Of a stretch of 64,000 nucleotides of DNA, positions 28,079 through 35,982 are shown in pieces. The translations under genes were made by a program, and so were the position numbers. This stretch comes from Treponema sp. (GTDB taxonomy: Bacteria; Spirochaetota; Spirochaetia; Treponematales; Treponemataceae), in NCBI RefSeq assembly GCF_017430385.1, contig NZ_JAFRNB010000169.1, forward strand, positions 59,779 through 123,778, given 5' to 3'. The notes below the pieces were generated by a model that saw nothing but the letters and a program-made list of their open reading frames with translations, did no database searches and had not been told where the DNA came from. The number at the start of each line of letters is the position of its first letter. The first letter of the stretch is position 1.

Positions 28079-28153
28079 CCCGCACGGATGCGGGGTAAAG
28101 CAAATTGACTGCGAGAATTTCTGAAAGAAATTCTCGTCACGACATGGATGTCG
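28079..28153. repeat. Composite hairpin array (copy 2)
   Basis: Three stem-loops: CCCGCA/TGCGGG with loop CGGA (28079-28094), CGAGAATTTC/GAAATTCTCG (28112-28136) and CGACA/TGTCG with loop TGGA (28140-28153). The joints GGGGTAAAGCAA and TTCTCGTCAC correspond to GGGGTACAGCAA and TTCTCGTTGA in copy 1 (1697-1854). It lies between the convergent queA and FAD-subunit genes. Confidence 0.7.
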
Positions 28154-28164
28154 CCGCATGTTGA

Positions 28165-28974
28165 TCAAGTAAGCTGTTCCAGCGAATACTTCGTCAGGTT
28201 CCAGAACTGATGCTTTAAAATCGGATTCAGTTTTTTGCCTTTTGCCGCTTCGTTGAAGAAATCTTCGGCTTCGAGCATGAAGTTTGAGATTGCCGTCGCT
28301 GAAAGCGGCAGATGTGCGCCGATTAATTTGTTTTCCAGTTCAATGTCACGGAATTTCATGCTTCCTGCAAACGCAATCCGCAGGTCTGAAATCTGATTTT
28401 TCTGTGAATTTGCCAGAAATGCGAACCCTGCAGAAAGCTCGCTTATTGACTGCGAAGGACCGAGCCTCCTGAAAACAGCAACTTCCCATTGTTCCAGTGG
28501 CAACCTCACTTTTGAAAGCAGTGACCCGCTTGAAATCGAATCAAAACGCATTATCGGCTGAAAGCTGGTATTCTCCCCGTCAGTCACTTCAAGCCGTGCA
28601 TCAAGGGCGAGAAGGGGAGCGTAAAGCGTGTGATAAAATCCCTTCGCACAGATGTTTCCGCCGATTGTCGCAATGTTCCGCACGTTTTTGTTCGCGATTG
28701 TAGTGATTGCCTCATAAAAGATTTTCGGAAGGTTTGCCTCACCCAATTCTTCGATTGCAGAAAGCTGTACTCCCGCGCCCAAATCAATATAACGTTCGTG
28801 CTTGTCAATCTGATTCAGTTCCTCAATTCCCCTGATTGAGAGGTTTTTTTCGGGCAGTTCCTTTTCAACAAAAGTCGTGCAGCCTCCGACAATGTTCAAA
28901 TCAGAGATATTTTTGAGCTGGTAGAATATGTCGTTGAGGTTTTTGGCGTAAAAAAATGTCTTAGACTGTGGCAT
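28165..28974 (-). CDS. Xanthine-dehydrogenase-family FAD-binding subunit
   Basis: 269 residues of the CoxM/XdhB type. LNIVGGCTTFVEKEL replaces the usual GGT-type first FAD loop, and NVRNIATIGGNICAKGF matches the second. A C-terminal CO-dehydrogenase flavoprotein-like domain follows. In the family it passes electrons from the FeS subunit to NAD or another acceptor. It overlaps the FeS gene by 14 bp; the ATG at 28974 has GGAGG upstream. It belongs to the same operon as the FeS, Mo-type and DegT genes. Confidence 0.8.
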   Translation of the reverse strand: MPQSKTFFYAKNLNDIFYQLKNISDLNIVGGCTTFVEKELPEKNLSIRGIEELNQIDKHERYIDLGAGVQLSAIEELGEANLPKIFYEAITTIANKNVRNIATIGGNICAKGFYHTLYAPLLALDARLEVTDGENTSFQPIMRFDSISSGSLLSKVRLPLEQWEVAVFRRLGPSQSISELSAGFAFLANSQKNQISDLRIAFAGSMKFRDIELENKLIGAHLPLSATAISNFMLEAEDFFNEAAKGKKLNPILKHQFWNLTKYSLEQLT

Positions 28975-29449
28975 TCCTTCGTCCCTCCCGCTCGTGTTTG
29001 ATTGCGGTCGCATAAATTACGCCATTGATGAAAGTCTTTTTGTCTATGCAGTTGCATTTTATTGAATCAGCAAGTTCCTCAAGTTCTTCCATTGTCGGCC
29101 TGTAGACCTTTTTTAAAAGCTCATAAGTTGAGAAAATCCTTGTGCTGTTGCAGAATCCGCATGTCGTAACTCCAGCCTGTTTGAATCCGGCCGTGATGTC
29201 CTCGCCTTCTTTTGTGAGCAGGAAGAATTCAAGCGTTTCGATTGAGGCGTTCCTTACGATTCCAACCGGAATGACACAGCTTGGAACCGGCCTGTCATCG
29301 AGAAGGACTGTGCATGAGCCGCACCTGCCCTTTGTGCAACCTTCTTTCACTGAGAGTAATCCCTGTCGTCTGAGGACTTCAAGCAGGCTTTCGCTTGGTT
29401 TTGCATCGAGAATTACTTTTGAGCTGTTTAGCATGACAGGAATTTTCAT
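28961..29449 (-). CDS. Xanthine-dehydrogenase-family [2Fe-2S] subunit
   Basis: 162 residues. A plant-type [2Fe-2S] domain (EGCTKGRCGSCTVLLDDRPVPSC) and an alpha-helical second cluster domain (TTCGFCNSTR, then IKCNCIDKKTF) keep all eight cysteines, though the family CGFCTPG has become CGFCNST and the LCRCTGY end is altered. It should still carry two clusters and move electrons. The start overlaps the stop of the upstream Mo-type gene by 4 bp (ATGA), so translation is coupled. Confidence 0.85.
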   Translation of the reverse strand: MKIPVMLNSSKVILDAKPSESLLEVLRRQGLLSVKEGCTKGRCGSCTVLLDDRPVPSCVIPVGIVRNASIETLEFFLLTKEGEDITAGFKQAGVTTCGFCNSTRIFSTYELLKKVYRPTMEELEELADSIKCNCIDKKTFINGVIYATAIKHEREGRRNATV

Positions 29450-31662
29450 TTGTCTGCCTCTTCTGATATTCTTTTGGAGTCATTGTAGTTTTCGCAGATT
29501 TTAAATAGCGAGTCTGTTTTTAGCGGAAGCGACCTGACTGGGTATGCGAGTGCCTGTGAGAGTGCGGAAGTGTAGGCCGCAGGAAGAATTGAATAGACAA
29601 GATGTCCGATTTGCTTTGGCTCTTCTTCGGACTGCATGAACTGCACGGAAATCGACGGACAGTTTATAGAATCATCCTCGACCAATGTTGTAAGGCATCG
29701 CTGAATCGAGCGGTACACGGAATTTTCTGCTGATTTTGGGGAAAGAATTTTACCTCCGTCGATAATCACGCAGATTTTTCTGATTGTCTCGCGGTATGTG
29801 AATATGTCAAATTCGACTTCAACGGTACAGGTTCCGAACGCAGTGTTGTAATACGGAGTGCCGGAAAATTCCTGCTGGTTCCAGAGTTTTTTTCGTGACG
29901 GTGGCAGGGATTTTTTGACCGAAAATGGCGTTCCGTCGATTTTCTTGCGTTTGATTGCGTCAACGCATTTTTTGAGAAGGGTTGTCCTGAGACTGACTGT
30001 TCCAATCAGAGTTTCAGGGATAATAAGGTTTTCCTTGCTTTTTTTACCGATTTCTTCGACAGTCTCGTTCGTAAAAATTATGTTCCGCCTGTCAATTTCG
30101 ATGTTATCCGTAATGATTTTTGTCCAGATTTCACGGATTGCCACTGACGGAGGATAAGCATGGACTACGATTTTCTTTTCTTCGTTGACAGAAACTTGCA
30201 TCGAGATGTTTGTCTTGTCAAAAAATGACCCCAGATAGCCGCTTCCGTCAAAGGCACATGCAAGGCCGATACCGCGCAAAGGCGGAGAATATGCAGAGCT
30301 TTCTGATTGCTCGTAGCGGTTGTGCTCGGCAAGCCTTGAAACTGCATATTTCCGCTTGAAGTCGCTCCTGATTACTACGGCGTTTATGGCATCGCTGGAA
30401 CGGCCAAACAGAAATGTAAAAGGCTTCGTTGATTTTTGCAACCCTCCGGCTTTGTTCATCTGCCTCAAATCGACTGGCGAAAATCCTGTTGCTTCCGCAA
30501 TTTTCTGAATCTGATTTTCGACAGCGAAAAATGAATGTGAGTCAATCATTGAGAGATGGAGTGATGACGGCGGATTGTGACTCCTGAATGCTTTTGCACT
30601 GACCCTGACATTCTTGCAGTTGTAAATTCCTGTGCCAGCAAGCGTAAGCCTGTCAAGAATTTCCTGTGCGAAAGGATTGTACGCGCCTGCATCGAATTCG
30701 ATAGAAATGTCCATCGCCCTGATGATTCCGTCTTTGTCGAGGGCTGTTTTATGCTTGATTGAAAGTTTTGGCGGAAGTTCCAGAAGCTCTTCCTGCGCGA
30801 GCCTTGAAAGTGAATATTTGATAGGACAGCCAGTTTTTATTGCTGCGACAGCCGCCTGTGCGACAAGAATGGTGTTCAGCCAGAGCGCGTTCGTTGTTTT
30901 ATTCGAAACAAGGGTGCGCGTGAGAAAGATTTTTTCTTTTGGAAAGCCGGTGATTTCAGAGACGGTTTTTGCAAGCTGACTGATCCACTGGCAGGGCGTA
31001 AAAATATGCAGGTTGCCGCCCTTGATGTAGCAAAGGCAGCCTTCAGTTTCTTTGTTCGGCTTGTATTGGATTTTGTTGTCCCATCTTCCTTCGACCACAA
31101 AGGCTGATTTTTCTTCGTTCGCAAAAATTTCATCGACATCGCCAACGACAAGCTTTCTTTTTGCGATGATTTCCTTTGGTTTTGAGAAATCTTCAATTGT
31201 TTTACGGAGCGAGATTATGCTCTGCTCAAGCGGAGAACCGTCTTTTAGTGAGACCGAAAGGTAATTGTATGTCCTTGAAAAGTCTGACTCGTCTTTTTTG
31301 AGTTCTTCCTGATCGAGCTGAATGCGGATTGATTTTTTCAGTTCTTCAAGAACATTTTTGTCAGGCCCGACGAGAATGCCGAGAGGCTCGCCCTTGTAAG
31401 AAATCTCATCCGTCGAAAAGACCGGCACTTCCGTGTCCAGAATTTTTACTTTTGCAGCTCCTGGAATGTCTTTGCTGGTAAAAAGATGGCAGTTTTCTGG
31501 AATTGTCGTTTTGGGGGCGAATCCGATTGAAATTATTTTGCCGTAAGAGAACGGACTTGTGATGACAACGGCATGAAGCATGTCAGGCATGCTCATGTCA
31601 CTGTAAAAATCATCAGAGAAAATAACCTTTTTTTTGCCGGTGCTTTTTCTCTTAGCGCACAT
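29446..31662 (-). CDS. Degenerate molybdopterin-binding-type subunit of a xanthine-dehydrogenase-like complex
   Basis: 738 residues, recognisable as the CoxL/XdhA large subunit by overall order: the a/b hammerhead-like N-terminus (EISYKGEPLGILVG), the central AIKTGCPIKYSLSRLAQEELL, FDAGAYNPF, EATGFSPVDLRQMN and C-terminal ILPAAYTSALSQALAYPVRS. The cofactor motifs are lost: the GGGFGGK loop reads LVSNKTTNALW (from residue 251), the RGxG region reads HNPPSSLHLS, and the catalytic-Glu GVGE motif reads QIGHLV (His687). It probably cannot bind Moco or hydroxylate substrates normally. The start has GGAGAAAAG. It overlaps the DegT gene by 11 bp. Confidence 0.75.
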   Translation of the reverse strand: MCAKRKSTGKKKVIFSDDFYSDMSMPDMLHAVVITSPFSYGKIISIGFAPKTTIPENCHLFTSKDIPGAAKVKILDTEVPVFSTDEISYKGEPLGILVGPDKNVLEELKKSIRIQLDQEELKKDESDFSRTYNYLSVSLKDGSPLEQSIISLRKTIEDFSKPKEIIAKRKLVVGDVDEIFANEEKSAFVVEGRWDNKIQYKPNKETEGCLCYIKGGNLHIFTPCQWISQLAKTVSEITGFPKEKIFLTRTLVSNKTTNALWLNTILVAQAAVAAIKTGCPIKYSLSRLAQEELLELPPKLSIKHKTALDKDGIIRAMDISIEFDAGAYNPFAQEILDRLTLAGTGIYNCKNVRVSAKAFRSHNPPSSLHLSMIDSHSFFAVENQIQKIAEATGFSPVDLRQMNKAGGLQKSTKPFTFLFGRSSDAINAVVIRSDFKRKYAVSRLAEHNRYEQSESSAYSPPLRGIGLACAFDGSGYLGSFFDKTNISMQVSVNEEKKIVVHAYPPSVAIREIWTKIITDNIEIDRRNIIFTNETVEEIGKKSKENLIIPETLIGTVSLRTTLLKKCVDAIKRKKIDGTPFSVKKSLPPSRKKLWNQQEFSGTPYYNTAFGTCTVEVEFDIFTYRETIRKICVIIDGGKILSPKSAENSVYRSIQRCLTTLVEDDSINCPSISVQFMQSEEEPKQIGHLVYSILPAAYTSALSQALAYPVRSLPLKTDSLFKICENYNDSKRISEEADK

Positions 31663-32842
31663 GATGCTTTTCTCCGACTGATTTTACCGCTTCGATTACA
31701 ATTTTTGCCTGCTCTTCGCTCATATCGGGGAAGAGCGGAAGTGTAATCGTGTTCTTTGAATGTTCATCGGCGTTCGGAAAATTTTCTGCCCTGAAATCAG
31801 GATATTTTTGCTGCCAGTAAGTAAAATTGAAAATCGCGATGAAGTGCATTGAGATTCCAAGCCCTTTTTCCTGCAGTTCCTTTGCAAAAGTGTTCCTGTC
31901 ACAGTCAAGCTTTGTTGCGTCGAGATGAAGAAGATACAAATGCCATGCGTTCCCATCCCCATCCGGCGGAAGAATCACATAATCCAAGTCTTTGAAAGCC
32001 TCATTGTAGCGGGCTGCGATTTTCTTGCGTTTTTCGTCAAATGATTTTGCCTTTTTGAGCTGAACCCGCCCGATTGCGCTAAGTACATCCGGCAGATTTG
32101 ACTTGAAGCCCGGCGCGATGATGTCATATTCCCAGCTGGCCTTCGGATTTGTGTAGCGGTCCCAGGCATCGCGGTTCATTCCGTGCAGGCGCATCTGGCT
32201 CATTCTCTTGGCAAGAGAGTCGTCGTTTGTGGTAATCATGCCGCCCTCGCCGGTGGTCATGGTCTGTGTGGCGTAAAAACTGAAAACTCCGATGTCACCC
32301 AAAGTGCCTGCAAAACCATCTTTTGTGGGGCTTGGGAAAGAGTGGGCCGCATCCTCAATCACGTAGATTTTGTGCCCTGGAGTGGAATATTTTTGGGCAA
32401 GCTCATTGATTTTTTTCATGTTGCATAGATTGCCCGCGACATGAACAGGAACGATGGCGACTATTTTATGCTCAGTGTCTTTTTTAAGGATTTCTTCGAT
32501 TTTTATAGGATCGATTGAATAAGAATCTCGCTCGATATCGGCAAAAAAAACATCTCCGCCCAAGTGAACCGCACTCGCCGCCGTTGAGACAAAAGTGTAT
32601 GGAGTGGTGATTACGGCTTTTCCTTGTCGAACCCCGCACGCTTCCATCGCAAGAATCATTCCGCTTGTATTGGAATTTACCGCAAGCGCGTGTTTGCTCC
32701 CGACATATTCTGCGAATTCACATTCAAAATCATGGGTGACTTTGCCCGTGGTGAGCCATCCTGAATCAATTACATCACAAACTGCTTTTTTTTCTTCATC
32801 GTCAAAAGACGGCTTAAAAAACGGAACTTTAATTTCTGCCAT
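31652..32842 (-). CDS. DegT/DnrJ/EryC1/StrS-family protein lacking the PLP lysine
   Basis: 396 residues with the family outline: VPFFKPSFDDEEKKAV, TTPYTFVSTAASAVHLGG, VPVHVAGNLC, VIEDAAHSFPS (cofactor Asp), GVFSFYATQTMTTGEGGM, and RLHGMNRD. Members are PLP sugar aminotransferases or dehydratases for surface glycans. Here the Schiff-base lysine (FHxxK in ArnB) is glutamine, Gln193, codon CAG at 32264-32266. That is unusual; a few dehydratases use His there. It could be a dehydratase-like, regulatory or inactive form. It shares an operon with the degenerate hydroxylase and follows capD. TATAAT lies 9 nt upstream. Confidence 0.85.
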   Translation of the reverse strand: MAEIKVPFFKPSFDDEEKKAVCDVIDSGWLTTGKVTHDFECEFAEYVGSKHALAVNSNTSGMILAMEACGVRQGKAVITTPYTFVSTAASAVHLGGDVFFADIERDSYSIDPIKIEEILKKDTEHKIVAIVPVHVAGNLCNMKKINELAQKYSTPGHKIYVIEDAAHSFPSPTKDGFAGTLGDIGVFSFYATQTMTTGEGGMITTNDDSLAKRMSQMRLHGMNRDAWDRYTNPKASWEYDIIAPGFKSNLPDVLSAIGRVQLKKAKSFDEKRKKIAARYNEAFKDLDYVILPPDGDGNAWHLYLLHLDATKLDCDRNTFAKELQEKGLGISMHFIAIFNFTYWQQKYPDFRAENFPNADEHSKNTITLPLFPDMSEEQAKIVIEAVKSVGEKHHVR

Positions 32843-32851
32843 AGTGTGAAT

Positions 32852-32857
32852 ATTATA
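32852..32857 (-). promoter_or_regulatory. -10 box of the DegT gene, 9 nt before ATG
   Basis: TATAAT on the minus strand, 9 nt before the ATG at 32842 and with no Shine-Dalgarno sequence. It drives DegT and the three hydroxylase-like subunits. Confidence 0.5.
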
Positions 32858-32903
32858 ACGCAAAAATAAGGAAATATAAACAAGATTTTTTAAGCAGATT
32901 AAA

Positions 32904-33046
32904 AGGTCGTGAAAACGACTTATCGAAACCGCAGGCTAGCCTGCTACACGCAGTTTGTGCTTGTAACTATATACGTTTGCCGCTTACGCGGCAGCACAAA
33001 CAGAGTGTTTTCGTAAGTCGTTTCACTCCCTCGCGTCGTTTTTTAA
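32904..33046. repeat. Structured palindromic element between capD and DegT genes
   Basis: Inverted AAACGACTTA (32913-32922) / TAAGTCGTTT (33014-33023) encloses further hairpins (CAGGCTAGCCTG; GCCGCTTACGCGGC; GTTTGTG/CACAAAC). The end TCGTTTTTTAAC resembles the arms of the 22771-22864 element. It sits just after the capD stop. Confidence 0.6.
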
Positions 33047-33051
33047 CTCAA

Positions 33052-34554
33052 CTATAAATTCTTGGAATTATCTTTCTTTGTTACTTTATAATATTCATCC
33101 AAAGTAGGAACATTCTGGCACAAAATTGAAATCAGCATTTCTTTGTTGCGGAATTTTTCTTCGTCGCCTTTGAAGAAGCAGATTGGCTCCAGTTTTGAGA
33201 GAAGAAAGTCCAGCTTTTCATCGCCGAATTCGATGTTTTTTAGGACGAGGAGTTTTTCGTAGTCTGTTTTCTGCGGATTTTCCTCGTCGAGCCAGAGCGG
33301 TTCATAGACACGCTCTCCCTCTCTCGCACCGATAATCTTGATTTCAATGTCTTTGCCCGGCTCCAGCCCTGAGAACCTGATGATCTGCTCTGCCATATCG
33401 ATGATTTTTAACGGCTCGCCCATGTCCAGAAGGTATGACCTGCTGTTTTCGCCTACGCCGCCAGTCTCAAGAACAAGGGAACATGCTTCTGGAATCGTCA
33501 TGAAAAAGCGTTCCATGTCCTTATCAGTGACTGTGACAGGACCGCCACACTTAATCTGCTGCTGAAACAAAGGAAGAATCGAGCCTCGCGAGCCGAGAAC
33601 ATTTCCGAAACGCACGAACATGAACTTCTGGTTTGAAGCCGCCTTTTTTGCGTATTGAAGCACGAGTTTTTCACAAAGCATTTTGCTCGCACCGTATACG
33701 CTGACAGGCGAAACCGCTTTGTCCGTGGAAATAAGGACGAATCTCTGCACATTGCTTTCAATAGCCGCGTCCAGAAGATTTTTTGTGCCGAACACATTGT
33801 TTTCGATTACAGCGACAGGATTTTCTTCCATCATCGGAACATGTTTGTAAGCCGCACAATGGAAAATTACATCGGCGTGAGTCTTTCTGATGATGTAGCG
33901 AACATATTCCTTGTCCTTCATGTCGCCGATAATCGGAACGACAGTTGCCTTTTCGCCGACTCCTTCCTGCTGAAGAACATGAAGCTCGCGGTAAATCTGC
34001 ACGATTGAATTCTCTCCGTGCCCGAAAAGATAAAGTCTCTCTGCTCCGCCCGAAAGAAGCTGCCTTGAAAGCTCCGAGCCGATTGAGCCTCCTGCTCCCG
34101 TAATCAAAACTCGCTTTCCACGGAGATATTGAAGGCTTTCGTGAAGCGGAATAATCACAGGCGTTCGCCCGAGGATGTCGAGCGGATCGATTTCGCGGGT
34201 CTGGACAAAATGAGCCTTTCCGTCAACAATCTGGCTTACGCTTGGCAAAATCCTGATGTGCGCGAATCCGCCTTTTTTTAAGTCCTCGTAAATTTCACGG
34301 ATTTTTTCGGTTGGTGCGCTCGGAATGGCGATTATTGCCTCGTCGAGTGGCCCGCATCTCAAAAGTTTTGCGACTTCAGAAATCGGCCCCAAAACAGGAA
34401 TCCCGTCAATCTGCTTCCCGATTAAATTCTTGTCATCATCCAAAAATGCTGAAACTGAGCCGAAAACTTTTTTGCGCTTCAAGTCCTCGGAAATCATCTG
34501 GCCGGCAAATCCCGCGCCGATTATATAAATTTGTGAATCACTTTTCTGTAGCAT
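33052..34554 (-). CDS. CapD/PglF-like nucleoside-diphosphate-sugar dehydratase or epimerase
   Basis: About 500 residues: an N-terminal Rossmann domain (QIYIIGAGFAGQMISEDLK) with the CoA-binding-like fold of the FlaA1/CapD long form, then an SDR domain with VLITGAGGSIGSELSRQ, CAAYKHVPMMEENP, STDKAVSPVSVYGASK and FGNVLGSRGSILPLF. The usual YxxxK is shifted to the PVSVYGASK segment. Relatives make 4-keto-6-deoxy or epimerised UDP-GlcNAc for surface sugars. Unlike most long forms, it lacks the four N-terminal membrane helices, so it is soluble. It overlaps the upstream diguanylate cyclase gene. The start could also be 34581. Confidence 0.85.
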   Translation of the reverse strand: MLQKSDSQIYIIGAGFAGQMISEDLKRKKVFGSVSAFLDDDKNLIGKQIDGIPVLGPISEVAKLLRCGPLDEAIIAIPSAPTEKIREIYEDLKKGGFAHIRILPSVSQIVDGKAHFVQTREIDPLDILGRTPVIIPLHESLQYLRGKRVLITGAGGSIGSELSRQLLSGGAERLYLFGHGENSIVQIYRELHVLQQEGVGEKATVVPIIGDMKDKEYVRYIIRKTHADVIFHCAAYKHVPMMEENPVAVIENNVFGTKNLLDAAIESNVQRFVLISTDKAVSPVSVYGASKMLCEKLVLQYAKKAASNQKFMFVRFGNVLGSRGSILPLFQQQIKCGGPVTVTDKDMERFFMTIPEACSLVLETGGVGENSRSYLLDMGEPLKIIDMAEQIIRFSGLEPGKDIEIKIIGAREGERVYEPLWLDEENPQKTDYEKLLVLKNIEFGDEKLDFLLSKLEPICFFKGDEEKFRNKEMLISILCQNVPTLDEYYKVTKKDNSKNL

Positions 34555-35971
34555 AATTTTCTTCGTAGATTTCGCATCCACGCTTGCCTTTTTCTTTTAC
34601 TATATAAAGAGCTTTGTCTGCTTTTTTAAACAAATCTTCTGAGAATCCTTCTGCTCCAAATGCAACTCCGACACTGATAGAGACCGGTTTGATGTTATCC
34701 TGTATGCTCAGGAGCTTTTCGTTTGCCGTCAGGATCTTTTTCTTGATGATTCTGGCTGCCTTTACCGTGCAGTTCGGAAGAATCGCCGCAAATTCATCGC
34801 CTCCGATTCGTGCAATGTAATCTTCTGCTCGGAATGTCTCCGTAAGAATCCGGGCAAGTTCTTTGAGCGCAACATCACCGCCTGCGTGACCGAAATTATC
34901 GTTGATGTACTTGAAATTGTCCATATCGATGAGAAGAAGGGCAATAGGATGTTTTTTTTCGGCCGATGTCGTGCAGATTTGGTCAAAGGCCCGACGGTTA
35001 AGGATTCCTGTGAGGGCATCGTATTCGGCTTTTTTGAGCAGAGACCTTTCATTCTGAGCCTTCAGCTCGTAAATTTCGTTGTAGCTTTCAGCAAGATGCT
35101 TACATTCAAGAGAGCCGATAACATTGAGCTTTTCATCATTGGCGATTGATGCCTTGAATTTTTCGAGCGGAAGAATGACAAGGTAAGCAAACGCAATGAA
35201 AAGGATCACATTTATAAGAAGCAATACAAAGAAGAGAATCCGGAGCCTGCGGATGTTTGCTCCCAGTTCGTCTGCATTGATGTTCAGCTCGTCCTTAATC
35301 TGCTGCTCGATTGCATTGATTGTGAGCCTGCAGTTTTCGTTAATCCTTGTTTTGTAAATGAGATAGCCTTCACCGAAAAGATTGTTCAGGGCGATTTCAT
35401 GCAGCTGTTCTTTTGGAATGTCTTCATCAATTGCCCGGATTTGGATTTCACGGATTCTTTCAGGAAGATTATTGCTGCCCATAACTTTGTAGGCCAGCCT
35501 GATTGCATAAAGCTCCATGTTAATGAGACTGTTTGCCTGTTCCATTGCTATTTTGAGCCGCTGCAGGGCCAGGTCTTTTTCGGAACAGACTTCTTCAAGA
35601 TTTTCGAGAGCCTTCTGCTGTCTTTTTGTATTTATGATTTCGTCAAGATAAGAGTGAACATATATTTCTTTGTGAGTTACTACGAAAAGCCTTGCCTGAT
35701 CCGTAAGATAATTCGCGCTTTCTTTTATAAGCTCAGAACTTTGCTCACATATAATGAATTTATTGATGGCATTTTCAACAGCGTGAAAACGATTGTTTAC
35801 TGTAGTTGAGATGACAAGAATAAAGCAGAATACGATTGCTGTGAGAATGATGAAAAATAAGTTGAGAGCCTGAATGTTTATTCCTGTCAGTGACTTTTCT
35901 TTGCTCGTGTTGCCGTTGTTTTCTTCTTGCACGATCGATACGCTCTTTAAATGTATTTTTAATCTATACAT
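34538..35971 (-). CDS. Membrane diguanylate cyclase (GGDEF)
   Basis: 477 residues: membrane segment 1 (about 36-60), a helical periplasmic sensor (about 60-245) of the four-helix-bundle type, membrane segment 2 (about 247-270), then a GGDEF domain. Key motifs are DALTGILNRRAF, DMDNFKYINDNFGH and RIGGDEFAAILP, with an inhibitory RxxD site (RAED) five residues before GGDEF. It should make cyclic di-GMP with product feedback. The 3' end overlaps the sugar-dehydratase gene, so the two are translated together. The first ATG overlaps a TATAAT; a GTG at codon 14 preceded by AAAGAG is an alternative start. Confidence 0.9.
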   Translation of the reverse strand: MYRLKIHLKSVSIVQEENNGNTSKEKSLTGINIQALNLFFIILTAIVFCFILVISTTVNNRFHAVENAINKFIICEQSSELIKESANYLTDQARLFVVTHKEIYVHSYLDEIINTKRQQKALENLEEVCSEKDLALQRLKIAMEQANSLINMELYAIRLAYKVMGSNNLPERIREIQIRAIDEDIPKEQLHEIALNNLFGEGYLIYKTRINENCRLTINAIEQQIKDELNINADELGANIRRLRILFFVLLLINVILFIAFAYLVILPLEKFKASIANDEKLNVIGSLECKHLAESYNEIYELKAQNERSLLKKAEYDALTGILNRRAFDQICTTSAEKKHPIALLLIDMDNFKYINDNFGHAGGDVALKELARILTETFRAEDYIARIGGDEFAAILPNCTVKAARIIKKKILTANEKLLSIQDNIKPVSISVGVAFGAEGFSEDLFKKADKALYIVKEKGKRGCEIYEENYATEK

Positions 35972-35982
35972 TATATGACAGC

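Noticed and set aside
34554..34581. Upstream ATG at 34581 as the start of the CapD-like gene
   Set aside because: Possible, but it deepens the overlap with the cyclase to 44 bp and adds only a charged stretch; the ATG at 34554 is nearer the Rossmann start. Kept as an alternative.
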